Below, piece after piece: positions 9,101 through 16,636 of a stretch of 64,000 bases of DNA. The notes under the pieces were generated by a model. It was not told where the DNA came from. It searched no databases and saw nothing but the letters and a program-made list of their open reading frames with translations. How positions within the stretch are numbered: the stretch's first letter is position 1; every line of letters begins with the position of its first letter. Source of the stretch: Granulicella sp. L46 (GTDB taxonomy: Bacteria > Acidobacteriota > Terriglobia > Terriglobales > Acidobacteriaceae). Position numbers and translations under genes: made by a program. The DNA is taken from contig NZ_LMUT01000016.1 in NCBI RefSeq assembly GCF_009765785.1, positions 346,357 through 410,356 on the forward strand, written 5' to 3'.

Positions 9101-10225
9101 CGAGTAACCCGGAAACGTAATCTGGTGAGTTCCGACGCTCGGGGCGAAACCCGAGGAACCGGGCATTGCTGTTCCATCGCCAGGCGCGTAACCTGGCCGT
9201 CCAGTTCCCCTCGGTGAATTACCATTTGCATCGCCTCCAATACCATTTCCGTACACGTCTGCAACGAGGGCGCTAAATGGACCTGGATCGCCTGGCAGTG
9301 TCTCGGCGGGAACCACCCCGGCAGTGACGGCTTTGTACTGAGCGTCCCCCCCCGTTAGAAGGGGTTGAATGCCGTAATATGTAGCACAACTCGCTTGGCC
9401 ATCCATTGCAAGGGCGTTGTTAAGGACACTCATTATGTTTAGTAGGAAGAGATTGTGCTTTCTTCCTTCATCATCCTCATACACAAACCCAGTGTTGACT
9501 TGACAAGCCGTGTCCTCAACGTCCGTTACTGGATAGGTAAAAGTCCGCTGACGTTGGTACGTGAGAGTGTTCGGACCCGTGTTTACGGAGTCCGTGCTGC
9601 CACCAGTTGCATAGTTGAGATTATTGGTGTCCCAAAGAATCGGTTGACCGACGTTGGCGACGCACATCGGAGGTCCATATTGGAATGTTTCTACAGAGTA
9701 GCCAGTCTCCGGCGGGCAAATCGTCATTTGCTGCCACATGTTGACGGTATGCTCTTCATCGGAGTCATACATAAAGGCATACATCGGATGATTGAAACCG
9801 CGCTCCTGAGGTGGGTGAACTGCGATGCGCACACTCAACGCGCCGTTGGCCGGATTAACCGTCTCGTCAAGATCATGTATGTAGTCATGCCCATCTCCTG
9901 GGCTCGGTGTCCGAGTGATATTTGTTGTCATCCCGTAAGTGTTCGCGGGGACTTGCTGTGCGCTCAATCGGCGAGGTGGCGCAAGCAATGCAAGGAACGG
10001 CAGGAGTAGGAGGATCCCTGGAGCATTAGCAATCCATAGTGGAATGGGCTGCCGAACGAGGCCACCAAGCTTCCCCTTCTGAGCAAAGGACCGCTCACAC
10101 GACAAAGAAGAACCTGACGACCCAGGCCGATTATTCACGAAGACTGGGAGTGAGATCGATCGGGATGGCACAGCAATGAAGCGGTTGACAAGACGCTTGC
10201 AGGGGAAAAAGCTCGACTTACCCAC
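6164..10225 (-). CDS. RHS/YD-repeat protein lacking a core domain (N-terminal partner)
   Basis: The protein has 1353 residues. The hydrophobic segment GILLLLPFLALLAPP at about residues 70-85, followed by LSAQQ, is a signal peptide; the ~60 residues before it make a later true start plausible. The mature N-terminus contains the 'HDYIHDLDETVNPANGALS' block common to RHS shells. The second half is full of YD repeats (YDALGRQT, YDSLSRLL, YDPNGNLT, YDALNRPL). It stops abruptly after TTTVTITGAEQTKQ, a linker that in acidobacterial RHS proteins normally continues into more YD repeats and the RHS core. No core or toxin tip is present. The missing part resembles the downstream gene, which resumes with a matching GTVTLTVGG linker. 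It may be a split shell protein or a truncated gene. Confidence 0.8.
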   Translation of the reverse strand: MGKSSFFPCKRLVNRFIAVPSRSISLPVFVNNRPGSSGSSLSCERSFAQKGKLGGLVRQPIPLWIANAPGILLLLPFLALLAPPRRLSAQQVPANTYGMTTNITRTPSPGDGHDYIHDLDETVNPANGALSVRIAVHPPQERGFNHPMYAFMYDSDEEHTVNMWQQMTICPPETGYSVETFQYGPPMCVANVGQPILWDTNNLNYATGGSTDSVNTGPNTLTYQRQRTFTYPVTDVEDTACQVNTGFVYEDDEGRKHNLFLLNIMSVLNNALAMDGQASCATYYGIQPLLTGGDAQYKAVTAGVVPAETLPGDPGPFSALVADVYGNGIGGDANGNSPRGTGRPGYAPGDGTAMPGSSGFAPSVGTHQITFPGYSIPYTYTVANQSMTYRIGYTDITSVGETLCGGKYNTNSANVQTWTTSNGSTTMYAKYTGIELPDGLYYTFTYDPAYGLIDKITYPTGASVTYTWGTNVNAESMGFGNAFGAMPGTVEPVAGTGPWFWNNGPPTANSTFCNFHHDFPAITKRVVSYDGVNPATEQDFSYSTTWTNQNDFQWATKQTTVTTIDLLRPGHPSFKTVYNYNFGVNFPVTLGHITTSGVPQEGTIIYYDTSGSVLKTIVKVWSGPYAEAHLAGECTVLPNGLVSGAFYSYQTYPSDYAQSGTSPYLSQTDVKNDIAEFDYGVVNSTCTRPSTTPSRETVMTYAAFGPTPSLPVYSVTQSGSYSDSLPSMWGKPATVKTYDHGSLVAETDYAYDQFAVASVSPAPLNHDEASYGSSSTVSRGNPTTITKKCFTSSQTCANSVTQVSYDTTGQPVTVTDANLNQTMLSYADNYTGDDGSPSGNTNTYLTKITRPTTNNVQHVSSYQYDFNKGELRKATDENGQSSSYSYGNDPWNRLMLASFPDGGQMTYSYNDAGPKPTIQTTQLLSSTVTKGGTTVMDGVGHIIMTEVTSDPDQPDYISTVYDGMGLPYTVSNPYRSTSDPTYGLTTFTYDALGRQTSLAHPGTGTFTTSYSSNVTTSTDELGNQWQRTFDSFGRLTKVLEPNGSAHAPSMETDYGYNALNDLTAVTQWGGITGSSGVRTRAFSYDSLSRLLASSNPETGTVNYTYDPNGNLTLKTDARGVKIAYSYDALNRPLGRTYSSDAAATPSSCYQYDLAAASNGVGRLWKQWTQSALSGACPASAPGSGFYTMRSVTAYDSMGRLLNEQQSTFASQASGKVYAPAYTYDLAGDLLTSSDGTTPSPTSVPTAMVTFTNNYDSAKHLVNVSSNWADGATHPSPLFSAPATTNSPPCVNSITSPYTAFGALANATYGAGLTLTRAYDARLRLTCENDVGSNTGPTSGTTTVTITGAEQTKQ

Positions 10226-10644
10226 GTGTTCTTAGTCCTCTCCGTACAAACCAAAGGAAGGGATGGTGCATTTGCAGCTCGTCGGCCGCTTTTGATATCG
10301 GATCGGCAAAACATACTGAATCAATAGCCGCATGTCAAGAAATTTAAATCGTTCTCCGAAAAGCATTAGGCAACGCGATTTTTCGAAGAGGTTGTCGTCA
10401 GTGATCGTGATAACAGTGACTCACACTACTTTTGGCCGTCCCGCTTTTCTGTCGTGATCTCGTCCACCCCAGTGGGAACTACCTTTGTACTAGTGACTGA
10501 AACGAACTGAAGTTCATCCGGCGAATGGAGTGCCCGATCTTTTGTGCCATTGGATGAGGATCGTTTGCTTAGCAAACGCATCAACCCGGGTTCTTCTCGC
10601 TTGGTGTCCGACCTCTATCGAGAAAATGCAGAAATCATTTCGGG
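10226..10644. other. Intergenic region with a small hairpin
   Basis: No coding frame is supported between the RHS gene start and the end of the HAM1-like gene. A 7-bp inverted repeat CGTTTGC-TTA-GCAAACG lies at 10562-10578, without a T-run on either side. It could be a weak terminator for the minus-strand cassette or a regulator site. The promoter of the downstream minus-strand RHS gene should lie in 10226-10400, but I cannot name a convincing -35/-10 pair. Confidence 0.4.
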
Positions 10645-11199
10645 TTACCCCTGGTTTGCTCTCAGATAAGCTGCGAACTCGCCCCAGGCTTTGGCTGCCT
10701 GGGAGTACCTCGCCTTTTCAGGGAAGCCCATTTCGGCGTAAGTCCGCGTATCGCCGTTTGGGATAAATATAGGATCCCATTGGAATGCATAGTCTCCCCG
10801 GGAGCATTCGGAAATGGTTCCCTTCGTTTCGCCCTTGAAAAGGTGTACGCGTTTCCCGTCGCAATATCCAATTACAGTTTGGGCACTTGCAGCGCGTGAT
10901 TCGTTCGCGTCTAAGAAATTACAAACTTTGTCAGCTACAGAGTCCCACACGACTTTGGAGAGACCGCCCGGTAGACCTTGTAGTGCTTCAATCGAAAGCC
11001 CTCCATGCTCAACTGCACACGGTCGTCCGAGGCGAGCATAGGCCTTCAATGCCTTATCCCTCGCGATGACTTCCAGATTGAGGTTCAAAATCTCTTGAAT
11101 CGGATATTTGAACACCTGAAGATCTACGGGCGCGTCTTGGAGGTATTGAGTTACTTCCTGCTCTTTGAACGGGTTCATCGTAACGAAATAAAGCTTCAT
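10645..11199 (-). CDS. Divergent HAM1/RdgB/ITPase-like nucleotide pyrophosphatase
   Basis: The protein has 184 residues, the usual length for the HAM1 family, which hydrolyses non-canonical purine NTPs (ITP, XTP, dITP) to NMP and pyrophosphate. Family features seen are the N-terminal strand with N9, K12 and E15 (T.N..K..E), the 'EAL.GLPG' loop near 71-79, and FQWDPIFIP...T.AEM at 139-156. Three normally conserved features are altered. The catalytic DDSG/VEDT loop reads EHGG (64-67), and the base-contacting SHR motif reads SQA (166-168). Fold assignment is therefore firm, but substrate and even activity are uncertain. It overlaps the SIR2 gene by 4 bases and is the last gene of the five-gene cassette, which argues against a plain housekeeping role. 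Confidence 0.85.
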   Translation of the reverse strand: MKLYFVTMNPFKEQEVTQYLQDAPVDLQVFKYPIQEILNLNLEVIARDKALKAYARLGRPCAVEHGGLSIEALQGLPGGLSKVVWDSVADKVCNFLDANESRAASAQTVIGYCDGKRVHLFKGETKGTISECSRGDYAFQWDPIFIPNGDTRTYAEMGFPEKARYSQAAKAWGEFAAYLRANQG

Positions 11200-12008
11200 G
11201 ACAGATTTTCCATAAAATCATCGAGTCCTTTCGACTGATCCATCGGATTGAGCTCAACTACGACCACGTCCCATTTTTCCAACAGATTCCTCTGAATGGG
11301 AGTGAAACTTGAACCCGTCATTATTGCAGTCGGTAATTTTTCGGAAAGCTTATGAGCTTTTCGTAGTTTCATAAGTTTATAGAGCATTAGTCGGATGTTC
11401 ATATCGCTGAAACTATAACCAAGGAACAATAGCGTTTTCCCAAGCATATCGCCGCGAAGCTTTATATCAAGAGGCGACTCGAACTCGAGGCGTTCAAAAT
11501 AGTCCGACTCGGTTAAGACAAGACTCTCGTCATCCGTAAACGTTCCATGAAACTTGACAATTTGTGGAACACCCTGCCGCATCTCTTGTAGATGGTCGAT
11601 ATTGGCTATCACATGGCAATCTTTACCATGCAGTTTGAACGCTCGCTCGATCGTGTCTTCGTAGTTTGTTGTGTATATCAATGGGAAGTTGAGCGTGGAG
11701 AGTTTTTCATGGGCCTTGGACTTTATGATGTCTTCGTCCGAAGCGTTTAGCAACTTATCAAGCTTGCTCCTCAATTCACCGACCGAGCCTTTCTGTGCCA
11801 CGTAGTACTCAGCCAACTGAAGATAGTCCCCGCTGAGCTTGAACACATCCGGGTCCCATGAAAGATCCTCAGCAATCAAATCCAGTAAACCGCTCCATGT
11901 TGGAAACCTGAAGCGCGCAGACAGGCCAGCTCCCACGAATGGTATGAGCTTGCCTGCGAGGAGAATATCCTTACACTTCTGGATTTGATCGTTCATGGGA
12001 CTCGTCAT
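11196..12008 (-). CDS. SIR2-domain protein (SIR2_2 type, putative NAD-consuming effector)
   Basis: The protein has 270 residues and is essentially a single SIR2-like domain. It has the GAG loop FVGAGLSARFRFPTW (24-38), the TTNYED motif with likely catalytic N115, H154 in KFHGTF, and GYSFSDMNIR (197-206) near the end of the NAD-binding fold. There is no zinc-ribbon CxxC pair, so it is not a classical deacetylase. It matches the SIR2_2/SIR2-like group found in phage defence (Thoeris ThsA, AVAST and DSR families), where SIR2 domains hydrolyse NAD+. The gene begins 4 bases after the methyltransferase and overlaps the HAM1-like gene by 4. In this setting it is the most likely killing component; that is an inference. 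No sensor domain is fused to it. Confidence 0.85.
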   Translation of the reverse strand: MTSPMNDQIQKCKDILLAGKLIPFVGAGLSARFRFPTWSGLLDLIAEDLSWDPDVFKLSGDYLQLAEYYVAQKGSVGELRSKLDKLLNASDEDIIKSKAHEKLSTLNFPLIYTTNYEDTIERAFKLHGKDCHVIANIDHLQEMRQGVPQIVKFHGTFTDDESLVLTESDYFERLEFESPLDIKLRGDMLGKTLLFLGYSFSDMNIRLMLYKLMKLRKAHKLSEKLPTAIMTGSSFTPIQRNLLEKWDVVVVELNPMDQSKGLDDFMENLS

Positions 12009-12012
12009 GTAC

Positions 12013-12651
12013 TTATTTAGGTTCGATGGTCTGCCTCATCCCGAGAATCCGTGTCATCGAATGCGTATGAGCGATTCCGTTATGCGGATGAGTTTCATGC
12101 AAATCGCGATCATGGGCTTCTAAGATCTGCAAGTTTTTGAAGATATCGACATAAACTTGGTGCCTAAGTGTGGTGGGATAGAACCCGGGATGTGCCGCCG
12201 CCAGATCTTGCAGTCTGCTATTGAACGCGCAAACCACAAGGTACCCACCTTTTCGCGTCATTCTAATCAGGTGTTTCGAAACCTCGCGTATGCTTTGCTC
12301 ATCGGCCAGGCAATGCAACAGCCCATAGGCGATTACCACATCGAATGATTCGGACGGGAAATTTTCGGCCATAGCATCACCGACGTAAAAGTTGACGTCT
12401 TTGACCTGGAGGGCTTCTCTGGCCGCAAGCGCATGATCAATGGCAATGTCTGAAACGTCGTATGCGTTAACCAATGCGCCTTTGCGAGCGAGATAGAGAG
12501 CATTCTTTCCTTCGCCACACCCGACGTCCAGAATCCGGAGCCCCTCAAATGATGGTATTTGTGATTCTAGCGACAGCACCAGGCTGCTAGGCTGTGATCC
12601 CCAGAAGCTAGGGCATGCTCGATAACCCGCATCGTAGCCTCCATCAGTCAT
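12013..12651 (-). CDS. Class I SAM-dependent methyltransferase (TehB-like)
   Basis: The protein has 212 residues with a Rossmann methyltransferase fold. Motif I is ILDVGCGEGKNALYLA (40-55), followed by an acidic residue in AYDVSD, a GDAM acidic loop, and FDVVIAYGLLHCL at motif IV. The C-terminus carries a histidine-rich stretch with DLHETHPHN and HTHSMTRILG. This resembles TehB-type small-molecule methyltransferases rather than DNA methylases; the NPPY/DPPY motif is absent. It overlaps the stop of the upstream kinase-fusion gene by 4 bases (ATGA), so translation is coupled. The substrate is unknown. In a nucleotide-themed cassette it might modify a nucleotide or a metabolite signal. Confidence 0.8.
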   Translation of the reverse strand: MTDGGYDAGYRACPSFWGSQPSSLVLSLESQIPSFEGLRILDVGCGEGKNALYLARKGALVNAYDVSDIAIDHALAAREALQVKDVNFYVGDAMAENFPSESFDVVIAYGLLHCLADEQSIREVSKHLIRMTRKGGYLVVCAFNSRLQDLAAAHPGFYPTTLRHQVYVDIFKNLQILEAHDRDLHETHPHNGIAHTHSMTRILGMRQTIEPK

Positions 12652-14171
12652 TCGTATATCCCCTGCATCAGCTTCCGAACAGCCTGTTCATATTTCAATT
12701 TGCCAGTCCAGTTGTATAGAATCGCATCAGCATCGGCAATGAGTTTCTTAATGTCGGCCTCAACGGGAGCGTCGCAAAGCTTCAGAAACTTCTCGATCTT
12801 GACAGTTAGTCCGCCTCGTCCTAGATAGAACTCATAAGCAATATGAGGAGGTGTGTAGACAAACAGGAGAGCGATCTTCGTGGGATAAGCGAGTTTTTTT
12901 AGAGCTTCGACGGTCGCTCTCTGGCGGATTCCATCGATTAAAACATGACCGTCAACTCTCTTAGCCTCTTTCAGCAGAGCAGCCGCCAAACGCTCCGGCC
13001 CCCGATTCCTCTGAATGAATGCCCATGCCTTATCTTGAAATACTTCTCTTGTGGTCGATGAAACGGGCGGCATTTTGATGAATTTGGCCATTACCCGCCC
13101 GGTGTTGATTTCACTATATCCGTATTCTGCCGTGAGAATCCGAGTTGCCGCCGACTTACCGCTTCCAATTCCACCAATCAAACACAGAATGTGTCTGCCT
13201 TGAAAGGGCGCCTTTCGTCTAATTATCGAGGATGGCTGTGTTCGAACCATGTGTGGATAAAATTCGGTGAGACAGAGTTGAGACCAGTATTCAAACTCTC
13301 GTAATTCTTCGCTGAAGTCTGCCAGATCGATCCATCGGAGCTGGTTAATCGATTTCTCCCCTTTGACCGGTCGCTCCCAAGAAGTTGAGTGTGAGAGCTC
13401 GTACCTGAGAACGACAGCGAGGTGCTTGCGCCCCGTCGCGGAAGAATCATCGTTGAGGAGACCAAGGATGCTCAACCCCTGCCCGGCGCGGAGGCGCGCG
13501 ACATCTTGTTCTGGTAGCTTGAGCTCTTCTAGAAGTTCACGTGATGCGTTATCAAAGATTAGCTGCTTGTAATCCTGATAGTTATAGAGTGTTCGGTCCA
13601 GATCCGAAACATGTCCGCCAAAACCGATGCAAAGAGACCCCCTCAAGTAGTCCTCAACTCGATTAAACTTTCCGCGTCTGAAGCAAAGAAGTCGATTGTT
13701 ATGCGTGACCAGTGTGTAGGTCAAGAGTTGCTTGATATCTTCGCGCTGTTCCGCTTCCATTCGGGCAATCGGCTTGCAAACTGCGTCGTTCAGAACAATC
13801 TGGAAGTAGGTCTTCCAACTTCGTTTGATGCCTTGAAATCGGCCCGCTTTATCCAGGATCTTGCTCGGACAAACCAACACGACCTCATTCGCACCAGAAG
13901 GTAGCTGGGGCGTAGCGCTATACGCGGTAAGGTGGCTGGCAAAAAGCTCCCGTAAAAAAAATGTGTTTGGCGCTGTCCTTACGAACCGAGAAGCGCTATT
14001 TCGGATGACATCGACAGTGAGCTTCGCCTTCATTGTTTGATGAGGAGTGTTTCCGCTGAGTTTGTCAGAGAATAAATCGTCGTCTTTTGCTGCATCAACG
14101 ATTGCCTTAGGCTTCATCGGACGCAGGTGTTTGCGCAGGACCGTTTCGGCGATGTCTAAAAATTGTCCCAT
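12648..14171 (-). CDS. HARE-HTH / Nudix-like / P-loop nucleotide kinase fusion protein
   Basis: The protein has about 507 residues in three parts. Residues 1-77 form a HARE-HTH domain (FLDIAETVLRKHLRPM, then TPHQTMKAKL and SRFVRTAPNTFFLRE), a DNA-associated winged helix found in restriction and chromatin proteins. Residues ~95-310 look like a Nudix domain, with IGFGGHVSD at ~183-190 and RELLEEL at ~211-217; an insertion separates the two halves and the normal EE.GU glycine is replaced. Residues ~325-507 are a P-loop kinase with GGIGSGKSAATR (333-344) and VLIDGIRQR (~410-418), like dephospho-CoA or deoxynucleoside monophosphate kinases. A TTG 15 bases upstream is possible, but ATG 14171, 4 bases after the Dam stop, is preferred. 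The fusion links DNA recognition to nucleotide chemistry. Confidence 0.8.
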   Translation of the reverse strand: MGQFLDIAETVLRKHLRPMKPKAIVDAAKDDDLFSDKLSGNTPHQTMKAKLTVDVIRNSASRFVRTAPNTFFLRELFASHLTAYSATPQLPSGANEVVLVCPSKILDKAGRFQGIKRSWKTYFQIVLNDAVCKPIARMEAEQREDIKQLLTYTLVTHNNRLLCFRRGKFNRVEDYLRGSLCIGFGGHVSDLDRTLYNYQDYKQLIFDNASRELLEELKLPEQDVARLRAGQGLSILGLLNDDSSATGRKHLAVVLRYELSHSTSWERPVKGEKSINQLRWIDLADFSEELREFEYWSQLCLTEFYPHMVRTQPSSIIRRKAPFQGRHILCLIGGIGSGKSAATRILTAEYGYSEINTGRVMAKFIKMPPVSSTTREVFQDKAWAFIQRNRGPERLAAALLKEAKRVDGHVLIDGIRQRATVEALKKLAYPTKIALLFVYTPPHIAYEFYLGRGGLTVKIEKFLKLCDAPVEADIKKLIADADAILYNWTGKLKYEQAVRKLMQGIYE

Positions 14172-14175
14172 CAGT

Positions 14176-15027
14176 TCAACTCTCAAGCTTTCGGCGAAGC
14201 CTTGCGCGGCTCAAATCGATTGTTCGTGAGACCAAAAGCCATTCAATACAAGAGCCTCTGCCTGCAGAAGTCGCAGCCATGCACGTTGTCCTTTCAACTT
14301 CGATTGCATGGAAGAGCGCGTTGCTGTAGAGTTTGCGAACGTCTGCGTGGTGAGCATTGGATATGATAATCCGCGATCCGCGCATCGCTAATCGCTGCAG
14401 AATTCGCGCCAGATCCTCCTGGTCTTCCCAGCTGAAAATGCGATTATTGTATCTTCTGAATCCATTGTTATCGTGCTTGACCGTGTACGGAGGATCGACA
14501 TAGACAATATCACCCCGAGGACTCACCTCATCCAGCGTCTCACGAAAATCCTGGCACTTAACCGCCGCGTTCCTTAGCGCCTCAGACGCACCGTTGATTC
14601 CACTCGGATCACAAAGCTTGGTCCCGGGCTTACAGCCGAAAGGAACGTTGAATTTGTTGTTCTGATTTACACGGTAGAGTCCGTTATAGGCCGTGCGGTT
14701 TAGGTAGATCAGTCTGACGGCTCGGTTCGCATCCGTACGTGGCCGGGAGTCCCGCATGAGGTCAAAAACATCCTTGTTAATCTGCATGCTGCCGAGACGC
14801 TGTAGGAGCAAAGCCGGGGTGTCTCGTACTGCCCGAAAGGCGGCTATCAATTCCTCGTTGCTATCAGCGAGAAGAGCTTGTTTCGGCCGAAGATGGAAAA
14901 ACGCAGCGCCGCTGCCTACAAACGGCTCGACCAGACGCGAATGAAGCGTGTCACCGAAGATCGCGCGCAACCTCGGCGCGAGCCATCGTTTTCCGCCAGC
15001 CCACTTTAGGAAAGGAAGTTCGCTCAT
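14176..15027 (-). CDS. Dam-type DNA adenine-N6 methyltransferase
   Basis: The protein has 283 residues, close to Dam/DpnM/MboI family length. It has the N-terminal SAM motif FLKWAGGKRWL, FVGSGAAFFHL (36-46), the NRTAYNGLYRVN stretch, and the catalytic DPPY (178-181) followed by an FSWEDQEDLA helix. These enzymes methylate adenine, classically in GATC. No restriction endonuclease is adjacent. It heads a minus-strand operon, with 4 bases separating its stop from the HARE/Nudix/kinase ATG. GTG 15030 is an alternative start. Probable roles are self-marking of host DNA or making a modification that the cassette senses. Confidence 0.9.
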   Translation of the reverse strand: MSELPFLKWAGGKRWLAPRLRAIFGDTLHSRLVEPFVGSGAAFFHLRPKQALLADSNEELIAAFRAVRDTPALLLQRLGSMQINKDVFDLMRDSRPRTDANRAVRLIYLNRTAYNGLYRVNQNNKFNVPFGCKPGTKLCDPSGINGASEALRNAAVKCQDFRETLDEVSPRGDIVYVDPPYTVKHDNNGFRRYNNRIFSWEDQEDLARILQRLAMRGSRIIISNAHHADVRKLYSNALFHAIEVERTTCMAATSAGRGSCIEWLLVSRTIDLSRARLRRKLES

Positions 15028-15174
15028 CACGTCGGATGTCTTGAGGATACGCTTCGGGTCATATCGCTACAACGCGCGCCTAATCGACTAGCCGCACTAC
15101 CCGATGCTCGGGAAATGTCTGCTTACAAGCAGCTCACGCGGATTGCCGTGCGATCAAATTCGGAAGTATGTGCT

Positions 15175-15429
15175 TTACGCAAGGGGCGGAGGATTTTGAG
15201 CCAGCAAAGCGTTGATGGCTAGGATTTCCGCATCATCTGGCCTCGCGCATTCCTCCGCGTCCCCGTCATAGATAAACATCTCGACCTGTTCCGAAAAACG
15301 CGGATCGCTGCGAAACAGAAATTGCTGCTCGCCGCTATGGTTGATTTCATCGTGAATAGTGCCTCGTCCCGCCTGCGGCGAAAGAACTAATCGAACATAA
15401 GAACCATCTTTCAACATTTGACCTCTCAT
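15175..15429 (-). CDS. Small protein of unknown function
   Basis: An 84-residue acidic protein is encoded upstream of the Dam cassette on the same strand. I recognise no family. Its composition (DGSYVRLVLSPQ..., EILAINALLAQNPPPLA) looks genuine rather than shadow-like, and no better frame overlaps it. A start at M5 (15417) is also possible. It is separated from Dam by about 145 bases and could be the first gene of the same transcript or an independent gene. It diverges from the HTH protein at 15567. Confidence 0.5.
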   Translation of the reverse strand: MRGQMLKDGSYVRLVLSPQAGRGTIHDEINHSGEQQFLFRSDPRFSEQVEMFIYDGDAEECARPDDAEILAINALLAQNPPPLA

Positions 15430-15566
15430 AAGTCTCGGTTAGCCCAGCCAAACGGCTAGAATTGGTGGATTCTAGTAGCGAAAGCCCGGCACGGTGGCCG
15501 GGGCATTCGACGTGAGGCTCGATACCCACATCGTAACGCCCCACGTCGCGCCGCAGCAAGGGTGCG

Positions 15567-16409
15567 ATGCCAAAAGCTCCAGCAATACCTCCAATTCCTG
15601 CGCTTTCGGTAAAGCACGCGCATCAGCTCGAAGCTATAGAGCATGAGCTTTCCCGCGCTTTGGAAGGATGTGTGGATGGGTACGGTGAAATCCATAGTCT
15701 GCTTAAAGCTGAGACATACCTACAGGCGTACACCGTGCGGATTTTCGACTTCTACGTCGGTTCCTACAGTGGTTTCATGGACACACATCTAAAGGCGTGG
15801 TTACCCGATCTAAAGATGAAGTCCATTGAGTGGGTTATTCACGCTCTTGCAAACTTTAGCGGCGTTACCAGAGAGATGCTGAGAGAACAGTTTGTGAAGC
15901 TCAGCGCCACTGTTGATACACATCTCACATCCATTTATGGCACCTCACCCAACCCACTCTTAGCCGGACTCGCTGAGTCTCCGCCGGCACAGGCTTCGCC
16001 TAAGTTAGTTCCGCTGCCCCCATTGCCGCCTAATGTTCGGGAACACATGGACGCGGCACCTGCATACGAGGCGGTTTCACGCGCTACGAACGACGATTAC
16101 GCAAAGGCGGGGGTTGATATGTCTTCCGCTTCACCACTGCTCATCATGGCTCACGCCGCTACGCACGGGGCTAAAACCACACCCGCCAAACGACCACGTC
16201 TCTCAGCGTCTATTCACTCACCGTCGGCCGCGTCAAAAATGGAAGCGTATATGAAAGCTAAAGGGCTGAATCAGACGGAGTTTGCGATTACGGCGGACAC
16301 CACGGATAAGACAATTCGGAAGTTCCGGCAAACAGGGCAGGTCAAACGTAGCATTCTCGGCGGCATAGCCAAGGCAATGGGGACGACTAGGGAAGAATTG
16401 CTTTCATAG
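15567..16409 (+). CDS. Protein with C-terminal XRE-type helix-turn-helix domain
   Basis: The protein has 280 residues. The N-terminal ~120 residues look helical and contain a FDFYVGSYSGFMDTHLKAWL stretch that I do not recognise. A proline-rich linker (PPAQASPKLVPLPPLPPN) follows at about 130-160. The last ~55 residues form an HTH: MEAYMKAKGLNQTEFAITAD, TTDKTIRKFRQTG, then a helix ending MGTTREELLS. HTH at the C-terminus with a separate N-terminal domain suits a ligand- or partner-sensing regulator. It is divergent from the Dam-led cassette (shared upstream region 15430-15566) and so could regulate it; this is unproven. Confidence 0.7.
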   Translation: MPKAPAIPPIPALSVKHAHQLEAIEHELSRALEGCVDGYGEIHSLLKAETYLQAYTVRIFDFYVGSYSGFMDTHLKAWLPDLKMKSIEWVIHALANFSGVTREMLREQFVKLSATVDTHLTSIYGTSPNPLLAGLAESPPAQASPKLVPLPPLPPNVREHMDAAPAYEAVSRATNDDYAKAGVDMSSASPLLIMAHAATHGAKTTPAKRPRLSASIHSPSAASKMEAYMKAKGLNQTEFAITADTTDKTIRKFRQTGQVKRSILGGIAKAMGTTREELLS

Positions 16410-16602
16410 TAGATTCATGGGTTTACAAAGATATCTTCCGTTCAAGTTCCGTTTAGATTCCGATCCGCCGATTAGTTTCCCCTTGTCTTCCGCAACAATC
16501 CCGTTCACGAGCAGTTCGCGTTTTCGCGCATCCCGGCAAGATGGGAAGCATAGAAACGAAATACCCAATTCGCGGCCCTCCTGCCCAGTAACCCAAAAGC
16601 AA

Positions 16603-16629
16603 AGGGGAGCGCCACAAAGGTGCTCCCCT
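16603..16629. terminator. Strong inverted repeat just upstream of the tRNA-like gene
   Basis: An 8-bp perfect stem (AGGGGAGC/GCTCCCCT) is extended by three further pairs (GCC/GGT) around an ACAAA loop. It lies 194 bases after the HTH gene stop and 8 bases before the tRNA. There is no 3' T-run on the plus strand; an A-rich stretch precedes it, so termination of minus-strand transcription is equally possible. Confidence 0.55.
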
Positions 16630-16636
16630 CCCTAAT

